From the NCBI GenBank assembly GCA_036365145.1, contig JAEOAD010000015.1, forward strand, positions 12,393,501 through 12,457,500: DNA of 64,000 nt, given 5' to 3'. Every line of letters starts with the position of its first letter. Positions within the stretch are counted from its first letter, which is position 1. The notes under the pieces are model-generated. The model had not been told where the DNA came from. It saw nothing but the letters and a program-made list of their open reading frames with translations, and did no database searches. This DNA is from Orientallactaga sibirica. Taxonomy: Eukaryota > Chordata > Mammalia > Rodentia > Dipodidae. The position numbers and the translations under genes are program-made. This document shows positions 1 through 11,677 of this stretch, piece by piece.

Positions 1-3000
1 ATAAAAAATACCATATTGTAAAATTGCCATGCTATGTGACAACAGTGAGATTTAGCATTGAAAGACCTAGATTTGAAACGCAAAGCACTTCCATAATCTA
101 AGCCTCAATTCCTCATGTATTAATAGGACAACTGAATTCATTCAACTTTTCTCAACTTGGAACCTTCTTAGAACTATAAATTGTGGGGATACATTACAAA
201 GCCTCTGCATTGGTCATCTGTGTGGGTTCTCACAAAGTTTATAAAAACAAATGTCCAACAAGTACAACCCTTTTCTGTTTAGTTGATGGAACTTTAACTC
301 CTATGTCATGCCAGGCACAGACACTCTTCAGTATCCTATAAAACAACATAGAAGAGAAAGGCAACTGGTAAAAAAGTGAAGCATAGTAAGTACCGAGTGA
401 AAGATTCCAGGGGCTATGTGAATACAGAAGAGAATTTGACTCAGAATGTGAGCAATTCAACTCAAGTTAAGGGTTGAGAGAAGACAGGAATAACTTGGGT
501 GATTATAGAAGGCTCCTTGAGAGGAGAAGACTTTTAAAATTTGCACATCAAGTCTCATGAGGAAAGTATTATTTTTCTCTGAGGTTCAAAGAAAAATGTT
601 CATGTTCATATAGCTACTGAAGTTTAAAGGCAGATCTTTGGACTTTTGAATGCCTACTTTCTTGAATCTGTGGTTCTGTCATTTTCTGCTAAGGGAAAAT
701 AGATTCCTCTCCCTGCTCCACCTCCTGACCTCCAAGGAATAAAGTTTAATCCTTGCAGATCTGGGATTGGGGGATGTTCACTTCAGTAGTCAATGAACCA
801 GCAGTGGCAGAAAACTGAGGCCTAGGCAGTTACTAGTGAGCCTATTAAATGTATCAGATGTCATAGGTACCTCCTTTATCCTTCTCACTTTGGACCTCAC
901 AGGCTGATAAGAAGGGGAAAGCGTTGTAACCCAGAAGTAAAACTGTTGCATGATTATAACCCTGACAGCCTCCCTCTAATGAGCTTCCCTGCAGATAGGG
1001 AGAGGGAAAGAGGACTTTGATCTCCTGTAGCAGAAGGCTGAAAGGACCACTGTTTGGAGCAGAGCTGTCTGGTGGGGTCCAGTCTTCTAGTAATCAAAGC
1101 CACAAGCTACCATCTGAGTCATTTGTGAACCACAGATAAGATTAGCTGTTCACTTGACAGAACAGCCACCACCATCAATGGAGGCTAATTGTATCTGAAA
1201 TATGACCAGGGATGTGTCAGCTCCTGGAGACAAGCATTTCCTTCATCCTATGTTTAAAGCTGGAACAAGGTTTTTGTTTCAAAACCTGAGCAAAACATAT
1301 TACATCCATCATTTTTCCTCTTTTACATTAGAAAAAAAAGAAATTGCAGGATTCTTTTAATTAAACATCAGCCTGCATTTACGTTTTTACAAAGGACCTG
1401 CCTTGTAGTATCAGGGAATAGGCACTTTTTGAGTGAACTACTGCAGGTTCAGGAATAATTACACTATGAAATGACTTCATACTTTCAGTTATAACAGACT
1501 TTGGAAAATCATGTTCAGAAAGACCTGCTTTGAAATTTTAGAATGCTGTGTGCTGGAGGAAAAGAAAGGATGATGGTCACTTGGAATTTGAAGGCATTTG
1601 AAGGGTTGTGTTTTTGCCTCCAAATCTGATTTAACTGGCATCTTTACTTTCTTGGAATTTATTTCCACATTAGTAGAATTTGAGCTCAAAATGAGTCATG
1701 GTTAGGTGACTTTCACAATGATTGCCCATTAGAAATGAAGAAATCTCATTGTTCTTCAGACTCCACAACCAGTGAGGTTGGTTCTGTACTACTTAAGAAA
1801 TCATTCCTTCTTCTTCATCCTCCAGAAAAGAAATGGAGAGAGCTAGAAAGCTGAGTTACTCATCCTTTGGGAATATCTATGTATATGATTGTCAGCCAGT
1901 TACAAAGCTTTCTTCTTTGGTGAAAGATGGAACCCACAGTCCCTACTCCTACTTCAGCCTTTTACATCATGAGTCTCTCTATTTCCAACCTCATCCACTA
2001 TAGCTCCTAAATTACTAGGTTGTCCCAGTGCCCAGGCGGCTAGCAAAAGCTGCCTGAAAATGACAAGAAATGCTGAGAGGTACCTTATTACAGCTCCCAA
2101 AATACATGGACCCAGAATAGCCCTGTGCACTTGAGGTAAGAAAGAAGGATGAGAGCAAGAACATTGACACTCCAAGTTTTGCACTGTGCAAAGCTTCAGG
2201 GAAAGATTTCCAATACCCCTCTCACCAACTACCAAGCTATCATGAACCTTGAGGAGTCTACTTCTACTTATTTCTCCTCCTTTCCAAGGTGGTCTGCCAG
2301 ACTTCTCTGCCAAACTCTGGCTTTATAGCAGAGAAAATTGGACCACAGAGACTGGAGTTCCAGTAAGACCTTCCCTGGGTCAGCTACAGATGATGGGCCT
2401 TTACTGTACTAAAAAGATACCATGTGCTACACAAATCATTTTTATGCCATAAAACAATCCTCACCATGAGCCTTGGGGTTGTAATTATTATTTCTGCTTT
2501 AAAGAAGAGGCACTAAGATGAGAAAGGATAGTCAAAGTTCCCTAGGAACCTGCATAGTAAGTGACTGAGACAGTGTAAGAAACCAGATTTGAATTATGGA
2601 AGAATCCTTATTTAAAATACATTGTAGTAGGTCATTTGCCCCATTGTTTCAACATTTATTTATTTATTTTTCTTTTGAAAAGTATTTGGCTGGTTCACAT
2701 CAATACCCTATACCTACCATGTGACATCTGGTTTATAAACTGCTAATCTATTCAAACTCAGTAAGAACACAGCTAAAGGGCTGTGAAGCAGAGATGTTTA
2801 GGCACTTTTCTCCAATTCAACAATCATTTGGGGGAACCCAGGACTTTTAATTTCCAGTCCTGGCCCCTGCTTACTCTGCATGCAAACATACAGGGCACAG
2901 GAGAGGAAAGACGACACAAGCTATGGAGAACCGACCAACTTTCTGATCATGAAAAAATGAGTCATGAGCTTGCTTTCTGGAACACTCCATGATACAATGT

Positions 3001-4034
3001 TACACATTTGTCAAGGACATTAGATAGCTAAAGGTCCCATTATTAGACCTAATTATTTACTCCACATATTAAACCCTGAGGTTAGAGAATCATAGTGCTT
3101 TGCCACATTCACCCAGACCTTAGCAAATGGATGCCCCACCTCATGCCCTCAGATCTCAACAGTTATGATGTACAGAAAGTATGGAGATCTGCCCTATTGT
3201 GTAGAATTGTGAGGAAAGTGATTTGCTGGCCAAGGATGGATAATGATAGTGCCACTATTGGAATGGCTTCTCTATTTTGGGCTTTTCTGCCCAATTTAGG
3301 CATCTGAGGTCACCCCAGATAATCTATAGTTGAGAGATGTCACCTCAACTTTCTACATTCTTACCTTACCTTTCAGCTTTAGGTCTTAACTGAGAGAAGC
3401 ATCTATAGCCATTTCAGCATTTTGAGTTTCTAAAGCACACTTCAATTCACCAACTGTGTGTGTGTGTGTGTTTTCTGTGTTGTGAGCTACAGGACAAGGA
3501 GGGGCCAATCTCTAGGCATCAGAGAAATAACATTCTGGAGGTCAAACATCTCTAACATTCCAAACTGGAAACATCACTCCAATGTTGCCTCAAAAGTCTG
3601 CAGGTCTGGGCTCAAACTTGGCTTGGTCAGCTGTCTCATTATGGGTAAAAATAATCCTTTTTATATTTCCTAGATCTCATTTCCTACCTTTTAAAAATTA
3701 GGTGGCCCTCCACCTTTTACCTTTTTATTATTTACTTTTTAACTAGCATATAAAGTCTTATAGTACTTGCATGCTAGTCCATGCAGTACATCTTTTCACA
3801 TCTTCTCCAGAGAGTACTGTGAAACCAGCTAAAGTCACTGTAAGTGCTGAATGGATGAGAATAGAGGGACAATTCTATACAATATATGATATTACTCTGT
3901 TGACAAGTCAAGAAAGAAAGAAAGCAACAAGAAACTGTCATAGTTTGAAGACTAAAGAGACATATCTACATGCAATGTGGGACTCTATTGAATTATGGAA
4001 AAACAAAAGGGCCTTGAGTGAAAATATTGGGTGT
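1..4034. other. Unique sequence, no gene or young repeat recognised
   Basis: No B1, DIP-like SINE or LINE-1 piece is recognisable here apart from a short TG run at 3455-3471. Open frames are under 120 codons, lack plausible composition and are probably chance. Short A- and T-rich runs are present. The stretch could be intergenic or intronic; the sequence does not decide which. Confidence 0.6.
3455..3471. repeat. (TG)n microsatellite, short
   Basis: About 8 uninterrupted TG units. Nothing else repeated flanks it. Confidence 0.85.
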
Positions 4035-4378
4035 CTTAGCCTCTGGGCGCTCATACGACTAAATATCATGGGCTTGGCCATGTATTAACAACACGTATCT
4101 ACTGCTTATGGTTCTGGAAGTTGAAAACTCCAAAATCAAGGAACCAGCAGAGGACTCTCAGGTGTGATCCTGTTTCTCTTACATGGTGCCTTTTTGCTCT
4201 CACACAATAGAAAAGGACTCATAAGCTCCCACAGGTCTCTTTTATAAGGATATTCTACTCATAAAGATACCACTCTTTCAGGAGATTCCAAAGTCCCCAC
4301 CTAATACTACTGCACTGAGAATTTGGCTTCAAAATATGAATTTTTATGGATACATGCATTCAGACCACTGCACTAGGC
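4035..4378. repeat. Ancient interspersed repeat remnant (old LINE-1 3'-UTR type)
   Basis: The order of short motifs (GGTTCTGGAAGTTGAAAACTCC, then CAAAATCAAGGAACCAGCAG, CTTTTATAAGGATA, and GACCACTGCA near the end) recalls a mammal-wide repeat with the core GTTCTGGAAG..CCAAAATCAAGG..TATAAGGA. The family assignment is from memory and the copy is heavily diverged, so orientation is left open. Confidence 0.4.
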
Positions 4379-4407
4379 AAAGAGCTGGCACTCAAGAACA
4401 GTAACAG

Positions 4408-4423
4408 TTTTTTTTTTTTTTTT
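4408..4423. repeat. Poly-T run
   Basis: A homopolymer of 16 T. No SINE body is recognisable beside it, so it is a simple repeat rather than a clear retroposon tail. Confidence 0.8.
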
Positions 4424-5462
4424 CCCATTTTGATATTATGGCTATCTAAGACATTAACCAAGCAATTTGGATGAAGTAAATGGGATCATTCTATTGTATT
4501 TTTTCAATTTTCCTTAAATGAAAAATTCTTCCCAAATGAACAAATAATAAAAATATGAGTGTAAATTTTCTAAGAAAGTAGTACTATACATTTCTCCAAA
4601 ATAGATGCAATTTTTATTTGTTTCTTATAGGAATATGTGCACAGGCATATAAGTTCTGGACAATAAAACCTTATTAGAATTGAGGCAGATGAAAAATGAT
4701 TCACAAAATGCAACACGTCTGGAAAATGCAACTGTTTCCTAGCACCACGGAACAGAAATCTCCACATTCAGTTCAGGTTGCTGGAATTAATTAGAGCAAC
4801 AAAAAAGGAAAAGGAAAGAAACAGTAACAAAAAGAACAATCAAGTGGTTCCTTACAAACCATCATTGTGCTATTTGAAGCTCCACGTAATAGTAACCACT
4901 GAAAAAAAAAAAAAAACTTTCAATTTGTTTTCAATAATAAAGGAATTGCCCCCACCAAAATGCAATCCTGAGGAGCTAATTGAACAGCCGCCCTGGCTGA
5001 TTCTGAGATGTGAGGAGACTCATGACAGGCTGCTGAACAAATGGGCCAATAAAGGTGTGGGCTGTTTGGCTTGATTGAAGAGCTTGAGTTTTTCACCCTT
5101 TAGTCTCCCCACCATCTGGAAGTGAGCTTGTGGAATGTAGGATGGCTACTTCTTCACCCTTATCTGCTGATAAGATTCTCAGCCTCAAACACGGGCACTC
5201 AAAAAGCAGGGAGCAAGTATTGTAGGCTTTAAACAGCTTTACAAACCTTCCTCCAGAGTCCCTTTGTGCCATGGTTCAGGAAGGAAGTAAACTCGCTGCA
5301 CGTGTTTTGCTCCCTCTGAATCTACAACAAAGACGAAAGAACTTAGAGAATTTGTGTTTGAGTCCTGGGTTTCACAGATTCTCCCAAGGCTTATCAAGCT
5401 AAATCCTAAAAAGCAAAGTATTTGAGAATGGTCCTAGGCTACTGCAGCTTCACTCTTAGAGA

Positions 5463-5464
<2 letters not shown>
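4424..5464. other. Unique sequence without recognised features
   Basis: AT-rich sequence with a poly-A run near 4902-4916 and a more GC-balanced part at about 4940-5330. No recognisable SINE or LINE is present, and open frames are short and featureless. Confidence 0.5.

Positions 5465-5503
<39 letters not shown>
5465..5503. repeat. (GT)n microsatellite
   Basis: About 19 uninterrupted GT units, directly abutting an ID-like SINE fragment. Confidence 0.95.
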
Positions 5504-5504
<1 letters not shown>

Positions 5505-5580
5505 AAGCATTATTGATAATTGAACCTATTACTGCATTCATGCTAGGCAAGTACTCTACCACTGAGCTACTTCTCCATCT
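5504..5580 (-). mobile_element. ID-like tRNA-derived SINE fragment
   Basis: Read on the minus strand, this contains GTAGCTCAGTGGTAGAGTAC followed by CTAGCATGAATGCAG, the head of the alanine-tRNA-derived ID family. The A box is clear. The copy is diverged and its tail lies against the GT run. It is the only SINE I can recognise in the first 10 kb. Confidence 0.75.
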
Positions 5581-8460
5581 TCTTATTTTAAAGCTGAAAA
5601 ATCTGTGTGTATGGGATATGTGCAGCTACTGTGATGGGTGCTTGATGTGTATGAGGTGTAAGGTTGTGTGGAATACACAGATAATTTTAGAGTAAGCATG
5701 ATTAAGCCAAAAAACATGTGTAGATGAGACTAGTAACAGTTTGGTGAGAGGACTAGATGTACCACAAGCAAGAAAGACCTGAGGGGATAAAGAAGCTCCA
5801 CAAATATTTTCAAAACTCTGTCACATGATTGTTCATCTAGGCACACAGAAATGAGAGTTAAAAGCACAAAGTGAAACCTGGAACTATCAAATTAGGTGAT
5901 TCATCTAACTGTAAATCGCAAGGAATGTATGTCTGGAGCACAGAGAAAAACAGAAGAACTGAAGGACAGAGTAGCATGGGCTTTAAGAAGTATAGTCTGC
6001 CCGGTGAGGCCTGATGCAGGAAACAGTGAGAAGGAAGATAGCTGATGTATTATTGGACTTATAAATAAAAGATATTTCTTCCATTCTTGGTTCATCCCAC
6101 CTTAGACTGATGTTTAAACACATAAAAGAATGCAGGCATTAATACTTAAGAAGCTGGAAATATATAATGGTAAATTTAATCAAAAAATTCTTGTCTCAAA
6201 AAATCTCATTTATGCTGACTAATTCACTAGCAAAATCATTTTTATTAGCCACAGAAAACTGGCATCTAATTTCACTTAATCAATCAACTATCTTTCAGAG
6301 TGCTGAACTGAACCATTCTGCTGTGCCTAGAGCGCTATAGAACATAACCCTTTTGATTGTAAGTCTTTTAAAGGGGCCCATTCTGCTGTTACTTACAAAA
6401 CTTAATTAGGTTCATAGTGAAAAAGATATGCAATCTCTCTTCTTGACAAACAGCAAAGAGAACACTTTATCTACATAATCCTAGTTGAGTCAGAATTTCT
6501 GTTGAAAGGTGTTAGAAATAATTGCAGCATGATAGAGAGATAAGGGCTCACTATTTGGCAAAAGGATCTTGCAAACATCTTAGCATTGGCCAAAACAAAC
6601 CAGTGGAGTGTCTTTATATGCAGTTGTGATATTAATATATCGCTCATGTGAAACTAAGACTTGCCAAATAAACAGGCAAACATAGAACCCTTGAAAGATA
6701 AACTCATGTTGAAAGGCATATTTGGCTTAAAAATTCTATTGTGCTTTAAGACTCTCATATCTGTATTTGCACACAATATCCAACCACCATTTTCCTGCAA
6801 GTTTATATTTTATATTTTATTCCCATAATACTCTTAAATCAATCCAAATAAATATTCTAAGTTCCCTCTCTAAGTCTTCAATTTTGGAACATCATTGATT
6901 TTACCAGTCATGATACTCCTGGATTTTATTTGTCTGGCTAAGTGAGGAAAAGGCTTCTTGTTTCCAGAGGTCATGTACTATCTTGATTTAGCAGGTTCGG
7001 CCCCAGAATCACTCCTCTGCTCAGTAGCTAAGAATGCAGGATGGGGAAGATTAATTACAAAAGCCAGTAATCCTGACTCCAGCCTTTAAAAATACGGGGA
7101 AGTCCAACAAAAATCTTGAAAGTGATTTGCAGCATTCTGTTCCAATCAGTCTCATGAGTAATGTCACTTTGACACCTCTTACCCATGTGAGATAAACATA
7201 ATTATCTCAGACACATCAGCTATTCTTTCTGAACCCTCTCCTTTTCACCCCAAGGCTCAATTTTCCTTCCTCTGAAAGATCAACACAGTTTTACTAATAG
7301 CTTCTTCCTCACTCTCCCTAGTGAAATGAATACCCTCACAGGTTAAAAATGCCAGTAGCTTGTTTTATGACAAGTCATGTGTACTCCCATAGGCCTGGGA
7401 AAAAATTAATTATGCATTTTGGTCTCCAACCGAGGAGACATAAAAGCCTCTTGGCAAAAATCTCATAAGCCAGATCAAGATAGGCAATTTCACTTCACAT
7501 CAGTAAAATCTCAGTTTATTCAGAGGTAACCAAAGAGAAAAGTATAGTTGACCATTAAAACTCTTAAGCAGGTACCACTTTCTTGATTAACATTGATCTG
7601 GACTTAAGGTTAGTCACCGACTCCATGTCACTGTGTCCCTGTAGAACAGCTGTCCCTGTCTGTCAACAGCCACAGATTTTACACTCTCAGATGCAACCAA
7701 CCACAAACTGAAAACATTAGAAAATGAATTGTGCCTGTATTGATCATGTATACAGGATAAGAACAATTTATACTATTTATATTATAACCTAGTGATGATT
7801 TGAAGTCTTTGAGAACATGTGTGCAGGTTATATGGAACACCGCATCATCTGTGGATTTGGGCATCTGAACAAATCCCTGTAACCAATTCTCTGCAGAGGC
7901 AGATTCCAAGGATAGCTACAATTCTATGAATGAAATTATTGTAGCTGAGAGTATTCATCCATTCAACATAAATCAAAGACATCACAGATGTTCATATATG
8001 AATATATATATGCATATATACTCATATAAAATATCAGTCATACTCTAGATACTAAACTAGGTTTGTGTGTGCATGTTTAGCATGAATATAAATATAGCAT
8101 ATCAATTACTAGTTTTATATTGCCCAAGAAAGAATCCTTGGTTCAGAATGCTAAAGGTATCTTAATATATCTCTCTATCCATAAAACCTCAGATTAATGA
8201 AAAAAATAAGTAGGAAATGAAGAAATGGTATTTCACAATAAAAGTGTAAACAAATGTTGTTCATAATTTCATACCTAATACCATATTGGTTTCTTAGCAC
8301 AAATATAATTAAACCCCAAATAAATGAGAAGAAAATGTGCTAAAACAGCTGATATAGCAACAAATATAATTATGCAAAGTGCTAAAACCAAGAAGTTTAT
8401 TATACATATGTACTCAATATGGGAAAATTCTTTTTCCCTCCCAAAATAATCAAAGATTTT

Positions 8461-8477
8461 TATATATATATATATAT
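8461..8477. repeat. (TA)n microsatellite
   Basis: A run of alternating T and A within an AT-rich area. Confidence 0.85.
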
Positions 8478-8517
8478 CCAAAGAAAAGCTTAATGAGCTA
8501 CAGGTTTGGAAACTTAC

Positions 8518-8606
8518 CTCCACATCCACCAGTGAGGAAGACTGGCACACTCCAAGATCTGATGGAAAGGAAGGCAATGGCATGATAGCTCTGCCTCCTG
8601 ATGAAG
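8518..8606 (-). other. Candidate exon on minus strand (unverified)
   Basis: On the minus strand the stretch ends in TGTGGAG followed by GTAAGTTTCC, a consensus 5' splice site. A TTCATCATCTTCAG acceptor lies upstream, and an alternative, more pyrimidine-rich acceptor (CCTTCCTTTCCATCAG) would shorten the exon to 8518-8558. One frame is open throughout and encodes a serine-rich peptide including SSGGRAIMPLPSFPSDLG. I do not recognise the peptide. Chance splice-like pairs are common in genomic DNA, so this is only a candidate. Confidence 0.2.
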
Positions 8607-9849
8607 CTGAAGATGATGAACTAACACTGAACAACTGTTGCTACATGTGTGTTTGCTTTCTCCTTTGACTCATCATCACAAAGTACAAGATTCTCTTTCA
8701 TCTATCATTCTTCTAGGCAAGGTCAGGTGGGAAGATTGATTTGCTCTTAATCCTTAATTCTTCAGGCAGGCACAGTGGGGATACAGGAGGCATTCAGGTA
8801 ACCCCAAGCTAAGTAATAAAATGTTTCTCTGTGCTCAAACCTCAGTGACCTTTGCACACAGGAGGAGGGGAGATAGAATCTTCTGTAGCTGGAACTGTCT
8901 AGAAAAATATTCGCATCCTCCAGTGTCATCTGACTCTGAGAAAGCTCCAACTACTCTGTGTGCATTTTTAACCAATCATCCAAAGACAAGCTTGAATGAG
9001 TAAGACATTGTATCCTGTTCCCTTACCACTAACTTCTGAAAGTTTTATGTCATGACTAAGCTGGATCTCCTTGCTCCTACAAAGCATACACTCATTTGTA
9101 TGTTCAGCATCATTAAGACACACTGAGCACACTAGAGAACAAAATGAACAAGACAAGTCCTATCTGTCAAATAGTATTACAGACAAAGGGCCCCATGAAA
9201 GACAATAAGCACAGAGGCCAGCAGGAGAGCCAAGTGACATTTAGATGGCAATATGTGTTGGAAAAATGACACATGGAAGGTTCTTTGCCAAAAGGTAACT
9301 TTTGAGCAAAAGTATCCAAATAAAAAGAACAACAAATGCCCTGAGGCAGGAGCAATGCTTTCTTACTTGGACAGAAAGCATGGACACTGCACTGAAATGC
9401 AGTGAGTGACTGAAGTGGTAATTACTTTTTAATGACATGGCAGGCATAATTCTTTCATAGTCCCTGAGGTATACCACCTTCACCCCTGTACACAGACTTC
9501 ATGATCCCAGAAACTGATTTTGGAAGATGTTATTCCTGTCCTTTCTTGCAGGTTGTGTTATATGGCGCACTGGAGCTCAAAAAGGAAGATGCTCTTGGTG
9601 TGCCTGGGCTAAGCACACGGGACTTAAATGCTTCCTCCAGCTGAAAGCAGAAAAGGCAGAGCTAGTCTAAGCCAAGAAGGAGTCAATGCATCTTCCTTGG
9701 TTTAAAGACAGAACAAGCCATATGGTAAGGATTATGCATGCCCTGAAGGGCTAAGAGCATCCCTATAGCTGATAGTCTGCAAAGAGACATGAAGCTTATT
9801 CTTACAACCTCAAAGAACTGAATTTTACCCATAATAAGGATGAGTGTGG

Positions 9850-10035
9850 AAGTTAAGTTTCCCTGGAGGCACCATTAGAGAACTTAATACTGCTGCCATG
9901 GCCTGGATTTTAGTCTTGTGATACAATGAAGTGAACACAGTCTTGCTAACCAGAGACTGATAATCTATGGACATGGAAGCTAATGGTAAATGGCTGTTTG
10001 ATGATCCTGAATTTGTCAAAATTTGTTCTACAGCA
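9850..10035 (+). mobile_element. Possible ancient MaLR/MLT-type LTR 3' end
   Basis: Motifs such as TTTAGTCTTGTGA, GACTGATAATCTATGG and AAAATTTGTTCTACAGCAA in this order recall the 3' end of old mammalian MaLR LTRs. Divergence is high and the boundaries are guesses. The neighbouring sequence on both sides is unique. Confidence 0.3.
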
Positions 10036-10439
10036 AAAAATATGTAGTTATGAAGGCAAAAATATAGACAGGAGCAGATAGCATGAAGGCATGGAGGTCA
10101 AGATAAGAATCAGTTTTTTATTCTTCTGGTAAAGCCACCAATATTTTGTAAGCAGAGAAAAGTAGAGAGCATAGAACCAGGTTGTAAGCATTCAGGCCTC
10201 TGATAGAGAATAGGCCAATAAGCATGGTAAGTGGTCATGGGAAGAGATCTGGTAGGATTGTGCCAGCATGGGGGAGGGATTGTAATGGTCACAACTAGGG
10301 TTGAGGCAGAATAGATGATATCTGTGATGTTTAGATGTAAAGCTAGTAGGGTTGCAAACTGGTTTAAACATGCATTTGGCATGGAGAACTGAGGGACTAG
10401 GGTACACAAATCAGATGATTAAAGAATGATGACTCTAAA

Positions 10440-10825
10440 GCCGGGCATGGTGGCGCACGCCTTTAATCCCAGCACTCGGGAGGCAGAGGTAGGAGGATCA
10501 CTGAGAGTTCGAGGCCACCCTGAGACTACATAGCTAATTCCAGGTCAGCCTGGACCAGAGTGAGACCCTCCAGGTCAGCCAGCTCAGGAGGGGACACGAC
10601 ACAGACTCCGGAGTTGGGTGAGACCTAATTTATTTAGCACAATGCACATAGGTTTTAAGGGGCTGTTAATCCTTGTAAAATGACAGCTTGTCTCTGGACA
10701 GGACAATAGTAGGCTTCTGATGAGCATGGGGCTGTAACTGTTGTCACATCGAGCCTAGTGAAACGCCATTTTACAGAAGCCACTTCCTGTTGTCTTCTGC
10801 CATGTGGTCTGGCTAGGACCAGGCC

Positions 10826-10857
<32 letters not shown>
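10440..10857 (+). mobile_element. Chimeric retroposon: B1 head plus antisense LTR-like tail
   Basis: A full B1 body begins at 10440 (GCCGGGCATGGTGG) and runs to GAGTGAGACCCT near 10571. Instead of the normal B1 end, about 255 bp of unrelated sequence follows, then about 32 A. The target-site duplication AAAGAATGATGACTCTAAA is found at 10421-10439 and again at 10858-10876, so the whole unit was inserted in one event. Read on the minus strand, the extra segment contains AATAAA (plus-strand 10629-10634) followed by GTCTCACC-type sequence, reminiscent of an ERV LTR R-U5 region. Template switching or readthrough transcription could have made it. Confidence 0.8.

Positions 10858-10860
<3 letters not shown>
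10829..10860 (+). repeat. Poly-A tail of the chimeric retroposon
   Basis: About 32 consecutive A immediately before the 3' target-site duplication. The last three A may belong to either. Confidence 0.95.
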
Positions 10861-10862
<2 letters not shown>

Positions 10863-10943
10863 ATGATGACTCTAAATAGAACTTGTGTGTTTAATGAATG
10901 GCCATCACTGAGACACTGACCTGGGCAACAGAAGGATAAGACA

Positions 10944-10961
10944 GTGTGTGTGTGTGTGTGT
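10944..10961. repeat. (TG)n microsatellite, short
   Basis: About 9 TG units just upstream of a B1 insertion. Confidence 0.85.
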
Positions 10962-10980
10962 TAAAATTGTGTTGTGTTAT

Positions 10981-11138
10981 CCGGGTGTGGTGGCACATGC
11001 CTTTAATCCCAGCACTCAGGAGGCAGAGGTAGGAGGATCACTGTGAGTTTGAGGCCACTCTGAGACTACATAGTGAATTCCATGTCAGCCTGGGCTAGAG
11101 TGAGACCCTACCTTGAAAAACCAAAAACCAAAACAAAA
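10981..11138 (+). mobile_element. B1 SINE
   Basis: Starts CCGGGTGTGGTGGCACATGC, contains CTTTAATCCCAGCACT and GAGGCCACTCTGAGAC, and ends in an A-rich (CCAAAAA) tail. Imperfect target-site duplication: ATTGTGTTGTGTTAT upstream and ATGTGTTGTGTAT downstream. Confidence 0.95.
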
Positions 11139-11520
11139 ATGTGTTGTGTATACACTCCAAGTTCCATCCAATGCTTCATGGTCTCCTCTAAGTATTGATG
11201 TTCCAGCTCTGTTCTCTCCTTAATATCTTAATCTTAACCCTCTGTCTGCCCTCCCCATGGAAATCATGATCATGGAAATCAGAACTTCATTTGACATAAT
11301 GTGTCACTGTCATTACTACAGTGAGCAATTGCCCTATTCTTCCTGGTTTCAACAGTCATATTCAATCTCATTTTCTGAGAGATCATCAGTCCCAGACCAC
11401 AGGGGTGGCAAGTTATTCTAGAAAAACCAAAGAATTTCTCTCCTATCTCTTACCACTTAGCTCAGCATATAGGATTAATAGGAGGTGTTCAATAGTGACT
11501 TAAAAATTTTGAAGACGAGT

Positions 11521-11677
11521 TTTTGTTGTTGTTGTTGTTTTGAGGTAGGGTTTCACTCTAGTTCAGGCTGACCTGAAATTCACTATGTAGTCACAGGGTG
11601 GCCTCAAACTCAAGGTGATCCTTCCACCTCTGCCTCCCAAGTGCTGGGATTAAAGGTGTGTGCCACCACGCCTGGCT
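11521..11677 (-). mobile_element. B1 SINE, antisense
   Basis: The T-rich tail with TTG repeats lies at the left, and the reverse complement of the B1 head (GCCAGGCGTGGTGGCACAC) at the right. Target-site duplication: GAAGACGAGTTTTTG / GAAGATGATTTTTG. Confidence 0.95.

Larger units (their letters stand above)
5581..9849. other. Long unique tract lacking young repeats
   Basis: Apart from AT-rich runs near 7995-8035 and 8461-8477, no SINE, LINE or LTR can be recognised across more than 4 kb, although such elements occur every 1-2 kb elsewhere in the window. Open frames are short. A candidate minus-strand exon at 8518-8606 is listed separately. Selective constraint would be one explanation; chance is another. 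Confidence 0.5.

Noticed and set aside
10585..10828. Possible independent LTR insertion next to a B1
   Set aside because: There is no separate target duplication or TG..CA ends at the B1 joint. A single duplication surrounds both parts.
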